Assembly (NCBI GenBank): GCA_003290165.1
Contig: QNQO01000542.1
Location: 620,001-684,000 of the forward strand
Reading direction: 5' to 3'
DNA from: Berberis thunbergii
Lineage: Eukaryota; Streptophyta; Magnoliopsida; Ranunculales; Berberidaceae
Length of the DNA stretch: 64,000 bases
Below are positions 35,317-45,777 of the stretch, in pieces. The notes below the pieces were generated by a model. The model made no database searches. It saw nothing but the letters and a program-made list of their open reading frames with translations, and had not been told where the DNA came from. A program made the position numbers and the translations under genes. Position 1 is the stretch's first letter; each line of letters begins with the position of its first letter.

Positions 35317-35863
35317 ATACTGCTCGGTTGCCATATTTTGATGGTGACTATTGGCCTGGTGCTGCTGAGGACATGATAAATCAACTGCGGCAAGAAGATG
35401 GAAGGAAACAACAAAAGAAAGGAAAAACCAAAAAGACCATAACAAAAAGGGCTTTAAAAGCTGCTGGCCATATAGCTGAATCTTTCTATCTTGCTATTGG
35501 CCTGTTAATTCCCTTATTTTCTCATATTTATCATTCAATTCTTTCTATATCTATAGCTGAATCTTTCTTTTTCCTTGTTTGCTTCTCTCTCTCTCTCTCT
35601 CGTCAACAAAACACTTATCGTCAACAAAACACTTATGCTGTTAAAACTCCCTTTCAAAGTTTTATTTCTTCTTTTGCACAGACATAATATTCATTGCTTT
35701 CTTACGACTCTATTATTCAACAGCTCGGTGAAACTATCTCCCCGATGAAGGAAGATTTTATTATGGTACACTTGCAGTATGCTTGCACTCATTGTTGTCA
35801 TCTTATGGCATCTGGAATGCGTTGGGTCTGCAAGCAATGCAGTAATTTTCAGCTATGCAACAA
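35317..35863 (+). pseudogene. Captured HAC (p300/CBP-type histone acetyltransferase) fragment
   Basis: Exon ~35317-35475 reads [20 protein letters not shown], then [15 protein letters not shown]. Exon 35723-35863 reads [18 protein letters not shown] followed by the first half of a ZZ-type zinc finger ([19 protein letters not shown]), with a GTAAGC donor. In plants this order is found in HAC1-like acetyltransferases, between the HAT domain and the ZZ finger. The catalytic domain is only grazed, so no activity is expected. The first exon runs into unrelated sequence after AAG. The assignment is strong. Confidence 0.9.
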
Positions 35864-36469
35864 GTAAGCATTCTTTACCGTGTTATTTTATTTTGATTTT
35901 GTATTATTTTTAAGATAAAGGTTATGTTACAGGAAGATATAAAGGTATTACAAAGGGGCTTAAGCCAAACTGATCCATTAAAATTGGCTATTGAAGGGGA
36001 CCCTACCTTTTTGATGAACACTGTGAAATGACACTTGTAGTTTTTTTTTTGTTACATCTTTTTCTTTTCAATCCTCTATAACAGATCTGTGAAAAGAGGA
36101 ACACTTAAGCTCATTGAAACTTTGCTAATCTTGTGTCTTTTATGATATCCATTAGCTGTTTACTTAAAGTAAATATGAGGCTGCTATCTTATAGTATTCA
36201 TATAAGACTGCTATCTTGTTAGATTTTTGCAAGACTGCTGCAGCTGTAGGTGCTGTTCTTCACGCTCCTGCTGCAATAGATCTTCATGCTCTTGATGCAT
36301 GCAGCTGTACTGTGGAGTTGCTGCAGGCTTGCACGCTGTCTCTTTGGACAGATTTGTGGGGCTTCTTGTATTATGTAGCACCTGGAATATTCAGGACAGC
36401 AGGAACGTTAAGTCCTTCTTCTTTTCTAATTTTCCCTATCTTGATTTGTATATTTTATTTCTTATGCAG
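35864..36469 (+). other. No recognised gene between captured fragments
   Basis: A frame at 36216-36539 is open but does not resemble a known family before the exportin exon. A second possible exon near 35930-36030 (QEDIKVLQRGLSQTDPLKL) is open but unidentified. Confidence 0.35.
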
Positions 36470-36577
36470 CCCCATATTCGCGTACTTGAATCAACTCCAG
36501 AAAATAAGTCTTTACTTCTCTTGGGACTTGAATATTTGATTGGTATCTCATATGTTGACGATACCGAGGTTTTCAAG
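36470..36577 (+). pseudogene. Captured exon of exportin-1 (XPO1/CRM1)
   Basis: Following TTATGCAG the exon reads HIRVLESTPENKSLLLLGLE, then YLIGISYVDDTEVFK, ending at a GT donor. This segment, ISYVDDTEVFK in particular, is characteristic of plant XPO1, the karyopherin that exports leucine-rich NES cargo from the nucleus. It is one HEAT-repeat helix pair out of about twenty, so it has no expected function alone. Confidence 0.9.
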
Positions 36578-36757
36578 GTGATTATTCATATTCTTTCCTT
36601 GCTGCTTCTTGTTCTACTTTGGAAATTGTTACAAAGTAAAATTTATCTACTTTTATCTGATACACAGGTATGAACCAATTCCATTTCCGAAATTTATCTA
36701 CGTTTATCTGATTTTGGGATGATACAGTAACATGAACCGACTTTTCTTTTTCCTTAG

Positions 36758-37196
36758 GTATGTGTTTGGAACACCATAGATCAGCAACAGTGGTGGAAAG
36801 AGTGCAGTGCCTTATTGCCTACTCCCACTAGCCACTAGGCGAGACTCAGCTCCACCTGCGGGGATTTATCTGCAGTTTCACTGCAATGAGACACAGTTGC
36901 TGGTTGTCCATGAGACAAGACTAGTGATTCATGAAGTGTCTCATGCATCTGATGAAGCACCTGATGCGAAACAATTTCAAATTAAACTTCTTAGACAGGT
37001 ATGCCAATTGTAATCTAACATATACAAATGGTCATTCCGTTTTTAAATTGCTTGCATTCGTTGTTGAATTCTACTTTGTTCGTACCTTGGACAGTGGGTG
37101 CCTGAAGATCCAATGATCCGGATCACATGTGCTAGGTATTCATGTGATGGAGAATCCATTTATGCAAGCTTTGCAGATGGAAATGTGGGTGTTCTA
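36758..37196 (+). pseudogene. Captured TOPLESS/TPR corepressor WD40 fragment
   Basis: Exon 36758-36998 begins VCVWNT after TCCTTAG. After a frame change it reads FHCNETQLLVVHETRLVIHE and ends CAG-GT. Exon 37095-37196 reads QWVPEDPMIRITCARYSCDG, then ESIYASFADGNVGVL. This order matches the C-terminal WD40 repeats of TOPLESS-family transcriptional corepressors (FH-D-Q-LLVVHETQ...QWVP...YSCD...IYASF). The first exon has at least one frameshift. The LisH/CTLH N-terminus that binds EAR motifs is absent. Confidence 0.85.
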
Positions 37197-37550
37197 GTGG
37201 TTATTATTATTATTATCATTGTTGTTTTTGTCATTACTTGAGTTTTGGCAATAAAAATGATTTTTACACAACCATACACTTGATCACTCTAATGTGTTAT
37301 CATTTGAGTTTCAACTGTTTTTGTTAGTATTATACCATTGACTTGATAAAGTTCAGTATGAAAGTTTTTGTTTCAGTGCATTGGAAGACAATGTCTTTCT
37401 GCACTTTGTCATCTTGTTGAATGGGATCAAAGATAGTTGGACTTGTCAATTGCTAACCTGCACATTATTAGTGATGTTACCTGAGTTTGTTTTTGGTCTA
37501 TTTATAGATTACCTTGAGTCTAACCATGTGCATGATCTGGTATTGAACAG

Positions 37551-38094
37551 GGTTCCAAGACTAACAAGTGGAAATTGATTGTCAGAAATCTCCCTTTCAA
37601 GGTTATTGATTAAAGCTTCTGTTAGTTCACTTACCTTTCCTCTTCTTGTTATAAGCCTCCTTAAAAATATTTCCAACTATAATGCAGGCTGGAGTTAATG
37701 AGATCAAAGATATGTTTTCGTCAGTGGGTTTTGTGTGGGATGTTTTTATTCCAAAAAAGTTTGAGACAGGGTATATGTCAAAGACCTCTGACTGCTTTCT
37801 TCTTTAAAACATGGTTGGCTAATGTCTAAATGTAGTTTCTTTATCCTTTTGCTTTGCAGATTATCTAAGGGTTTTGCATTTGTTAAATTCACGTCCAAGC
37901 AGGATGCAGAAAATGTATAATCTGTAACCCACAAACTTTATTCACACTAGTGAATCACTGTTATCTTTTTTCATTCTGTTAATATTCTATTTCAGGCCAT
38001 CCAAAAGGTTAATGGACGGATATTTCATAAAAGAACCGTTGCTGTTGATTGGGCAGTTTCGAAAAAGTTATATACGGCTGGTACAAATGCTAAC
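37551..38094 (+). pseudogene. Captured RBM28/Nop4-like RRM domain, four exons in frame
   Basis: Four exons, 37551-37601, 37688-37770, 37860-37914 and 37996-38094, have GT...AG-type borders. Joined, they give one uninterrupted RRM: RNP2 LIVRNLPF, then VNEIKDMFSSVGFVWDVFIP, RNP1 KGFAFVKF, then QDAENAIQKVNGR and RTVAVDWAVSKK. The VDWAVSK ending is typical of the RBM28/Nop4 family of nucleolar RNA-binding proteins for ribosome biogenesis. This is the least damaged capture in the element. The preceding and following RRMs are missing. Confidence 0.88.
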
Positions 38095-39084
38095 AAAAAC
38101 TTGATCACTCTAATGTCTTTTTGTTTTTTTTTCCTGAAGTATGAAAGTTTGGAGTTGAATATTTCATTACCCCTTTTTTGTTTTTTTTGTTTTCGTTGTA
38201 TATGCTTCTGTTTTAACTCAGCAAATGATGTTGCACACAAGAATTTGTTTGGAAAGTTTACATTGACGTATGTCGGCATATAATATTGAATTAATGTCAA
38301 GTTAGTTTCTTGGCCTCAAAATAATCAGATGTGGCATATTTTGCAATGAAACTTTCTTTGAACCTTGCACTTGAGTCGTATCAATAATTTTGCAATGAAG
38401 TCATCTAGGATTGTGATTCCGTTAAAGTTCAGTATCACTTTCCTCAATCAGTTCACATAAATGTTCGTTGTTATAACTTATGATCCTTGTTGATCTGATC
38501 AGGATTTTTCATAACTTGCGATTACTTTTCTAAGTGTAAAATATGTGTTACACAACTTTCTTCTAGTTTAGGTAGAATTAAAGTTGGTAGACTTGTTTAG
38601 TTACAACTTTTTTTGTTTTCATACGTTTCTGGTAATGTTGAAATGGGATAAGTATATGACAAAAGAATTGATACAACTGTATAAAAGGGATAAGGTTGTG
38701 CTTGTTAGGGTTTGTAACCCTTGTCCCTTGTTGTGACCAATGCCTACCTAAAGGATTTTTATATGTCAATTGATTTTATCTTTGTAAAAGAATCAATTTC
38801 AGCTGAATCATGCTAGGTTAACAAAACATTTTGCGATGCCATTTTTTTTTTTTTGATTCTCGCTTTCAAAGATGTGCCCTTTGTCCACAGTTTTGCTGAT
38901 TCTAAGGTTTCCTTGTAAAACCTTGTGATGTAGTTACTGATAGATCAAGGATTGCAGATTTCAGTGATGCATATTGGAGAAACTTCTAGCACAGTGAGAA
39001 AGTTGACGAACGTTGTTTATAAAGGATTGTTGGATAAGTGAGGATTGCAGATTTCAGTGATGCACACCTCTTGGTCAGATGTCA
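38095..39084 (+). other. No recognised gene; intron-like DNA
   Basis: AT-rich DNA. The phrase AGGATTGCAGATTTCAGTGATGCA occurs twice (about 38949 and 39041), a local duplication just before the kinesin exon. Confidence 0.4.
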
Positions 39085-39243
39085 GAAAGCGCAAAGATCA
39101 ATCAATCGCTATTTGCATTGTCAAATGTAATCTATGCTCTCAATAACAATCAACCATGAGTGCCTTATCGAGAAAGCAAATTGACTCGGATATTGCAAGA
39201 TTCTCTTGGAGGAAACAGTCATGCTCTGATGATTGCTTGTTTG
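39085..39243 (+). pseudogene. Captured kinesin motor-domain exon
   Basis: The exon reads ESAKINQSLFALSNVIYALN, then after a single in-frame [23 protein letters not shown] and HALMIACL, followed by GT. These are the switch-adjacent INxSL and the [17 protein letters not shown] block of kinesin motors. It resembles KIN-10-type kinesins, but subfamily placement is tentative. Kinesins move along microtubules using ATP. The P-loop and the rest of the motor are absent. Confidence 0.88.
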
Positions 39244-40109
39244 GTACGAGTTTATAATCATTCTTTTTAACTATCACTGTACATTTATTTAGTTATTTTC
39301 CATGGAAAAAAAAATCAAACACACCCTTAAAAGGGTCTTATTTTGAAATCATTTGTTGGGGTTATTTTGGAGTGAACGAAGAGGAACAAAGTCTATTTGC
39401 AAAGAACAAGTCTATTTGCAAAGACATACCTTCCATCCAAACAGAGTCTGTTTTGAAAGTATACAGCTGCTCTGTTTTTTTATTCCAGAACTGGAAGAAG
39501 AAGAAGTGAGCTTCATTGCTCTCTCTCTGTTTTTCGTTTCGAAGAAGCAATCACACTGATCAGAGATTTACTCTCATCTGCTCTGTTTCTCTGTTTTTCA
39601 GGTTCAAAAAGGTATGTCATTGGATGACTTTCTGATATTTGCAAAGAACAAGTCTATTTGCAAGGTATGTCTTTGTTTCCATTTTCTTTCCCAGTTATGG
39701 TAAATATGATTCTAAACTGCAATTCTATACTTTGCAGATCACTATCTCCTGTTCGATTTCCTGGCCAAGTTGAACTGTTTTTCCTTCACTCAAATGCCAA
39801 GAGCGTTATCAGTAAACTCATAAAGAATGCCAGGAGCAGCAGGATTTTGTTTTGGTGCTGGAAACCAATAAATACGGTTTCAGTTGAAGCTGCTCGATGT
39901 TTACTGTTTCTGCTTCTACATTTTTTCCTTTTTTTTTACAAATTGTATCGCTGATGAGCAAACACAGCGAAGACAATGGGTCTTACAAAACCAAGTTTAG
40001 TATGGAAAAAGATCTTTATGTTGGATCTAGCAATATTTGAATTACATTACTTTGCCTCCATTATTTGATAGATTTTGACTCAACAACTCAAAGTCATTTG
40101 ATAGCCCAA
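39244..40109 (+). other. No recognised gene; duplicated short word
   Basis: AAAGAACAAGTCTATTTGCAA occurs at about 39400 and 39640. An open, exon-like stretch near 39738-39880 has no recognised family. The rest is AT-rich. Confidence 0.35.
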
Positions 40110-40449
40110 AAAAAAAAATTAAAAAAAACCGTTTAAAAACCGTTGCTACTTAATTAGACACGGTTTAAAACCGTTGCTAGTATCCATGCTTTATCACGGC
40201 TTAAAACCGTGGCTATTTTTGCTACGGCTAAAAACCGTTGCTATGCTTATTGCCACGGTTTAAAACCGTGGCTAAATGTTGAAAATCATCGCCCCTGTTC
40301 AAGCATAAAACCGTTGCTAAAAATTTAGCAACGGTTTTTAGCCGTTACAAAGAATTTCGTGACGCCTCTGTAGCCCACGGCTCTTAGCCGTGGTAATGGG
40401 TTACGCCCACGGTATAAAACCATTGCTAATGGGGGTTTTTGGTGTAGTG
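40110..40449. repeat. Right subterminal and terminal repeats of CACTA-1
   Basis: Repeated inverted units (CACGGTTTAAAACCGTTGC, CACGGCTTAAAACCGTGGC, AGCAACGGTTTTTAGCCGT) end in TTTTGGTGTAGTG, the inverse of the left terminus. Confidence 0.9.
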
Positions 40450-40452
40450 AAT

Positions 40453-40900
40453 GACTATGGAAAGGAAAACAAACAACTTAAAGCAAACCAACTCTTGACG
40501 GAGAGAATTTGATCATGGCCTTGAAGTGAATTCGGGTTGCTTTCGTGGACCATTTAGCAAACTGTCAAGGCGTTACATAGGTCACTGAAGAGTAAACCTT
40601 GCAGAGGGGCAGATCTCCGGGCCAACGGAATGTCGGGGGGATGTGTTCTCGCTTGCCATGGCCTTTACGACTCACTAGGCGGAAGAGTTGATTGTTCCTA
40701 TACCGCTTGAAAATGATGTCTCTACCATCTTTTGGCCTTGTACTGGTTCAGACTTATTTGAATGATATAGTTGACTCTGGGAGCACTCTATCTATTTCAG
40801 TACGGCATAATGGCACCCTCGTGCGGTAGGTTGGTCTCCACCTGTTGTTCATTCTGAGTGGTTAGCAGTATACTTAACACACTGGTGACGGGTGGAGACC
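40453..40900 (-). other. Gypsy internal region past the protease, no RT recognised
   Basis: The minus strand shows no RT motif (no YXDD) in any frame. Pol has been lost or replaced between here and 30611. Confidence 0.45.
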
Positions 40901-41280
40901 ACTGCTTCCATCTGGTGGAGCCATGGTCTTCCCAGGATGAGATTGTAGGATGATGGTGCGTCTACCACCATGAAGTCCAGAAATAGGACCATCCCGAGCT
41001 GCGGTTCTCCTGCTACCATTGCTAATCTTATCTTTCCAATGGGGAATCACTTATCCCATTGAATCCGATCAGCGGGTGTTCTGAAGACGCCAGTTTTTCC
41101 TCCTTGAGGTCCATGTTGTTGAACATGTTGTAGAATAGAACGTTAAGTGAACTTCCTGTGTCAACCAAAGCTCTATTTACTTCCCACCTTGCTATGGAGA
41201 CCGAGATAACTAAGGCGTCGTTATGTGGCGCCCGAACTCCTTCAAGGTCCATGTCCATATATGTCAAGGTGAGAATGGGG
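40900..41280 (-). pseudogene. Gypsy aspartic protease remnant
   Basis: Frame 41267-41028 reads WEVNRALVDTGSSLNVLFYN with the catalytic Asp-Thr-Gly, then HPLIGFNG. In another frame a downstream stretch (~40960-40900) reads SSYNLILGRPWLHQMEA, the usual post-protease segment of plant gypsy polyproteins. The protease would process Gag-Pol. A frame break lies near 41030. Confidence 0.85.
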
Positions 41281-42840
41281 CTCTAGATCCTTGAGTGGCA
41301 GATGTGTTTGTCCCCATCCGCGGATTTTGTCCACATATCCATAAGTGTCCACTTGCGGGACCTGTATGTCTGGCTTCATTTGGTCTGACTCCATGAAGGA
41401 CATATATTATCCCAGGAGTCTCCTTCTCTATTTCTTTCATTGACTCCCCCTATCCTTTGTCTGTTATTTTGGCTTCTCAGATTGCATGAACACTTTTAGT
41501 TTGCCCTTGCGAATCCAGTACTCAATTGCATACCTTAGATTCTTGCAGTCATTGGTGTTGTGGCCACTTTCCTTGTGGTACACACAGTACTTGTCGTTGT
41601 CGCACTTGGCGGGGTCTCCGAGTGTCTTTGGGGGCCACTTCAGTTCCTCCCAGTTTTTCATTGATTTTAGTACGTCCAACAGGTTAGCTTTTAGGGGTGT
41701 CACCGCTCTGGATCCAACGTAGTTGAATGATTTCTCGGGTCTGGCCTGTGGTCGCCGCGCTTCCTCTTGCTTCGTTCCTCATTAGTCGATCTATTTCCTT
41801 TCTTCTTGTCTCTGAGCGCAGAGGGCCTCCTATCGCCTCTGGTTTCCCTCTTTAGGGTCATTGACTCTTCCAAGGTGATGTGTCTTTAGACGCTCTTAAG
41901 GAGTTTCGCCATGTCCAAAGGGGACTCCAAGGTGAGGTTTTCATAGAGTTTTCCCTCTTTAAGGCCCGCAATGAAGACCGTCATGACTCACGACTGTATC
42001 GTCATTGCACTCATCGATGAGGGGGTCAGCTCATTGTTAAAGCACGTGACATACTCTCCGAGTGTCTCATCGGACCTCCGGCTCAGGGAGAGTATGTAGT
42101 GTGGGCCTTTTCAAAAGCGTTGGCTTTCGACGAAATGCGTCAAAAATTCTTTTGCAAGCGTTTTAAAGGAGTTGATGGACTTCGACGGAGGTCTATGGAA
42201 CCACGTCAATGTAGAGCTCTTCATACTAGTGGGAAAGGTTTTGCGCATGACGGATTCAGATCCTTTTTTAAGGGTTATTACATGTTGGTAATGGCGCAGG
42301 TGGTCGAAGGGATTGTTGGTTCCGTCGGAGGAGACGAGCTTCAAAAGAGTGAATTTCCTTGGTAGGGCCTCGTTCAGGATTTGATCCACAAATGGTGGGA
42401 CGGGGAGGTGGTACAGTACGTCCGGGTCATCTGTTCCTCTGTAGAGGAGGTTCCCAGTGTCGAACCTTTCTATCCTGGCGTTGAACTCGGTGTTAGTCGC
42501 GCAACCTCCTTTAGTCCAATAAGAATTGGCCGGTGTTTGGCTTTCCTGCGCTTGCTCCCTATCTTCTATCGGAGGCAGAGGTCCGTGCTGCTCCTAGTCT
42601 CCCTTAGCGGGTGGTGGATTCTGTCACGTTAGAGCCTCCACCGCTTTGGTGATCAGCTGTATTTGGGACGTCAGCGTATCGACTCTGGGGTCTGTTATTG
42701 TTGTTGTTGATACGAGAGCGTGAGTCGACTGCGTGTGCAAGATAGGAGTTGCTAAAGAAGGCGGTATAGGGACAACCAAAGTGTTCGACGTGTCCCATGG
42801 TTCTCCGTTGTTACTTGACCTTATGGTCACCATCTCTCTG
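41281..42840 (-). pseudogene. Gypsy gag remnant
   Basis: Parts in minus order: an N-terminal Ser/Thr-rich stretch with SQIQLITKAVEAL (42833-42624); the capsid-like core, NPFDHLRHYQHVITLKKGSE and FPTSMKSSTLTWFHRPPS then FLTHFVESQRF (42389-42111); and the C-terminal finger-like segment YCVYHKESGHNTNDCKNLR then GKLKVF (41703-41464). This is the standard plant gypsy gag (retrotrans_gag) order. It is broken into several frames. Confidence 0.85.
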
Positions 42841-42885
42841 TGTTTTGAAAGGAGACGACGCTTAGTGTAAAGTTACGAACTATGT

Positions 42886-42908
42886 GGTCCCCACGGACGT
42901 CGCTAAAC
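42886..42908 (-). promoter_or_regulatory. Possible primer-binding site of the gypsy element
   Basis: The minus strand just inside the 5' LTR reads GTTTAGCGACGTCCGTGGGG. It resembles the decayed GGCGCCGTCTGTGGG-type sites of Tat elements from memory; the match is imperfect. Confidence 0.35.
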
Positions 42909-43595
42909 TGATGCAGTCATTTTTCGCTCCCTGCTATGACCTGGCTCATGCTGACCTGTTGACTTGCACAAGTAGCACACGTGAGCCACAGACCACCATT
43001 GTGGTGGCCGATGGCACTTCGATGCTAAAGTCAGACAGGGCTCAGAGAAAGGTGTAATGTTGTAACAAGGAATTTGTAGCGTACCTTAGCTTACCAACCT
43101 CATGTCTTGTTTATAGTGCAAGGAGACATGCTTTAACCAGGCCACGAATGCGCAGTTTAGGGAAGAGATCTTCGTGGAGATCCCTCTCTAATTAGAAGTC
43201 GTGTTATAGGAGGGAAGTTCCCTGTTAGCTCTGCTCTCTAAGATACGTGGGAAATAGTTCCAAATCCAAGAGCAATCCGTAGAAGGGAGTTTCCATGTGT
43301 GAAAGATACTATGGTGTTTGCTTCCTAGTTGGAAGCAGAGAGCATCTGTAGTTGCCCGTTCGAAGCTAATCATCGAGATACTTGCGTAAGGAGGGCTTAC
43401 GGGTATTGAGGACAGATGTGAGATGTGTGGGCCTAGCGTGTTGTGAGAATCTGGGTCCGCCTGGCGGATTGAAGTCGAGCGGGCTTAAACAGTTTGGGTC
43501 GGATCTGTGTTGGGTTGATGCTGGGGCATGTAGTTCCTCAAGATCATCATGACACGTGTACGGCTCAGGGGTGTGGCCATTTTTATATATAATCA
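42909..43595 (-). repeat. 5' LTR of the gypsy element
   Basis: It pairs with 24314-24998. TATATATAATCA closes it on the plus strand, next to the duplication ACACA. Confidence 0.9.
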
Positions 43596-44129
43596 ACACA
43601 TTCATTGGAAACACAAGTACTAGCATCGCGAAAAGAGACAGGAAGGAGATGGAGAGTTTTGTCCGAAAGGTAACCTAGGCGATTGTGCTACAGGGTAAGT
43701 AATGTGACAAGTGGTGGAAGTTGTGGGTGTGGTGTCGTCCAGGTAGTACAAACCATCAAACTCAGTTGTTGTCCTAATCATCTTCCCCGAACGAAGGTTC
43801 TGTATCAGACAAGAATTATTGAGAAAAATGGTGAGAAAAAGATAATTTTTTGTGAGTTTGCTAATAAAAATTAAATTAAGATTGAAAGAGGAAACACAAA
43901 GAACATCATGCAAGGTAAAAACAGAAGAGAAAGTTATGGTGCCAATGTGTGTAACAACAACAAGTGTACCATCAGGAAGCTCAATGGTTTGATTGTGGAC
44001 GGGTTTGGAAAATGTGTGTAAATGAGGGTTATGAACTATATGATCAGTGGCGCCACTATCATGGATCCAAGATGAATGAGAGCCATGAGATTTGAGAGAG
44101 AGTATTTTACCTGTCAATTTTGTAGACAC
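43596..44129 (-). pseudogene. Copia A protease and GAG_pre-integrase part
   Basis: Frame 44129-43620 (169 codons) begins with the protease signature SSWIHDSGATDHIVHNPH and continues LPDGTLVVVTHIGTITFSSV and LHDVLCVSSFNLNLIFISKL, the full Copia protease fold. It then passes into the pre-integrase linker (MIRTTTEFDGLYYLDD). The match to Copia B (49440-49880) is very close. The frame shifts near 43680, and the sequence is broken at 43596 by the gypsy insertion, to resume at 24313. Confidence 0.88.
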
Positions 44130-45062
44130 ATTATTGCCCTAGGACGATCTTTCTGAAAACGTAATTGTTTAGTGGGATCAGCTTTCTTAAATTTTCAACA
44201 ATCATTGACAGTGTGGGCTTTCAATCTACAATAATCACAAGTGATATGAGAACAACTGTCAGCAACAGTATGACCTACCCTGTCACATGTTCCACACTTG
44301 ACGTCGGGATTAAAAGGCTTTCAGGGTCCTCCGACTTGTCAGTGTTGCGTGCACCTTTAGGATCAATATTTCGCATGGTAAAAGATGCAGCTTCAGGTAT
44401 GGTGGGTTTGCCAGTAGAGATCTTTTGCTGACGTTCGTGACGAAGCACAAGGGAGTAAACCTTGTTGAGTAGAGGAAAATAATCCATCAATAAATTTGAC
44501 CCCTAATAGAATTGTAAGTGTCGGTCAACCCCATCAAGAACTTAATCGAGTGTTGAGTGTGGACATATGCAAGAATGGTGTACATAATGTCATTAGTGTC
44601 TTTAGCAAAACCAACCACAATATCCAATTCGTCCCACAGAGCCTTCAATTTGGTAAAGTAGGCACTCACATTCATCGTCCCTTGAGTGCATCCATGGACT
44701 TCAAATTCAATATGATAAATTTGCACGTAATTAGTTTGTGCATGGCACTTGCCTTGAGGTCAAGTGAGATGACGTTGATGAGCCATGATTTCACCAAGCT
44801 GTTGCAACGATCCCATTGTAGTAGTTCATCATTCTTGACTTTATCGTTGGGTTTTCTGATAGATTCATCAACAAAGCCCAATTTGTTTTGGTTTTGAGAG
44901 TCATGGTCATCACTCAACTCCATATGTTGTAATTGGTAAGAGTAAACATCTATGAAACAAGAGTCATTCTGATTGATCGGAATGGTGAAGAAAGTATGGG
45001 TGATGAGGATTGTTGTATGGTGAGGTGGTGGTGTTTGAACCATTGTTTGTATTGGCGCCCAT
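44130..45062 (-). pseudogene. Copia A gag
   Basis: The gag start ATG is at 45062 in a strong context (CCACCATGGGC). Parts follow in changing frames: MGANTNNGS; KLGFVDESIRKPNDKVK and LQWDRCNSLVKSWLINVISL (44900-44750); EVHGCTQGTMNVSAYFTKLK then ALWDELDIV (44700-44600); and a CX2CX4HX4C knuckle CDYCRLKAHTVNDC (~44240-44195). This is the complete order of a plant Copia gag. Frameshifts and an in-frame stop near 44700 and 44490 disable it. Confidence 0.85.
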
Positions 45063-45765
45063 GGTGGCGACGACTATGTAGTGTAATGGTGGATCTAAAC
45101 TTTGAGGTCCAAATAGTTTTTTTGGGCTGCGGTGGTACTGACTATCACTTAGGGTGCAAATAATTGATTTTCAAATTCAGTTATTTCTCTCCCAAAACTC
45201 CTTCCTCTTCATGACTCTTTGCATGTTGTAGCTACGTTGGCTGAGAAAGAAAGAAAGTTAGATGAAGAAGAGAGAAAAAGAACGACAAGAGAATTGGTTG
45301 TCTGTGATGGGGCTAGACGATATTTGTGTGTCCTTGCTCTGTTCGTGTTGCTTCTCTGCTTTGCTACTGCTTCACAAGCTCTGATACCTGCAAGGGAGAA
45401 AGAAGTATGAAGCAAAACAGAGTCGTGTTGTGAGCGAGAACGGTGTTTGAGGCGGACCAGTTTGGTACCGCTTCTCTATTCAGCGAACGGTGTTTGAGTT
45501 GTGTTGCGGGGGAGAACGGTGGTTGTGTGTTTTGCTACTGTTTCTATGTTTTGCGACTCTGCTTCACTGTTACTGTTTCCCTCCGTTCAAGCTCTGTTCA
45601 TGTATTCTGTTGTTGGAGAAGAATAAGTCGTGTTGCGAGAGAGATCTCTATGGTGGTGGCTGACGGCGATGAAGTGGTTGATTTGTGGTCAAGCTTTGCT
45701 CCACAGTCATGAAGCAAAGAAAAAGGAAGGGAACCAACCAGGTTATTGCAACTAGGGTTTACTTC
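45063..45765 (-). other. Copia A leader between primer-binding site and gag
   Basis: No gene. Short frames on both strands here do not resemble known proteins. Confidence 0.5.
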
Positions 45766-45777
45766 GGTCTGATATCA
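45766..45777 (-). promoter_or_regulatory. Primer-binding site of Copia A (decayed tRNA-Met type)
   Basis: The minus strand reads TGATATCAGACC directly inside the LTR, two changes from the canonical TGGTATCAGAGC. Confidence 0.75.

Larger units (their letters stand above)
30612..40452. mobile_element. CACTA transposon with captured host-gene fragments (Pack-CACTA 1)
   Basis: The element body is 30615-40449 (9,835 bp). The left end CACTACACCAAAA is matched by the reverse complement at the right end. The 3-bp duplication AAT flanks it (30612-30614 and 40450-40452), as expected for CACTA (En/Spm) elements. Subterminal hairpin repeats of the CCACGG...CCGTGG type lie at both ends. No transposase was found, so it would need one from an autonomous relative. 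Inside are plus-strand fragments of eight host-like genes. Confidence 0.92.
24314..43595 (-). mobile_element. Ty3/gypsy (Tat-like) element, both LTRs, CACTA nested inside
   Basis: Two ~686-bp LTRs (24314-24998 and 42909-43595) start TGATGCAGTC and end in ATCA on the plus strand. They bound the element and are flanked by the 5-bp duplication ACACA (24309-24313 and 43596-43600). gag and protease are on the minus strand beside the right LTR. A plus-strand ORF with a gypsy-type transposon domain lies beside the left LTR, the arrangement known from Tat-lineage elements. Without the nested CACTA the element is about 9.4 kb. RT, RNase H and integrase were not found. Confidence 0.85.

Noticed and set aside
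45219..45712. Plus-strand ORFs in the Copia A leader
   Set aside because: They lie between primer-binding site and gag on the opposite strand, are short, and match nothing recognised.
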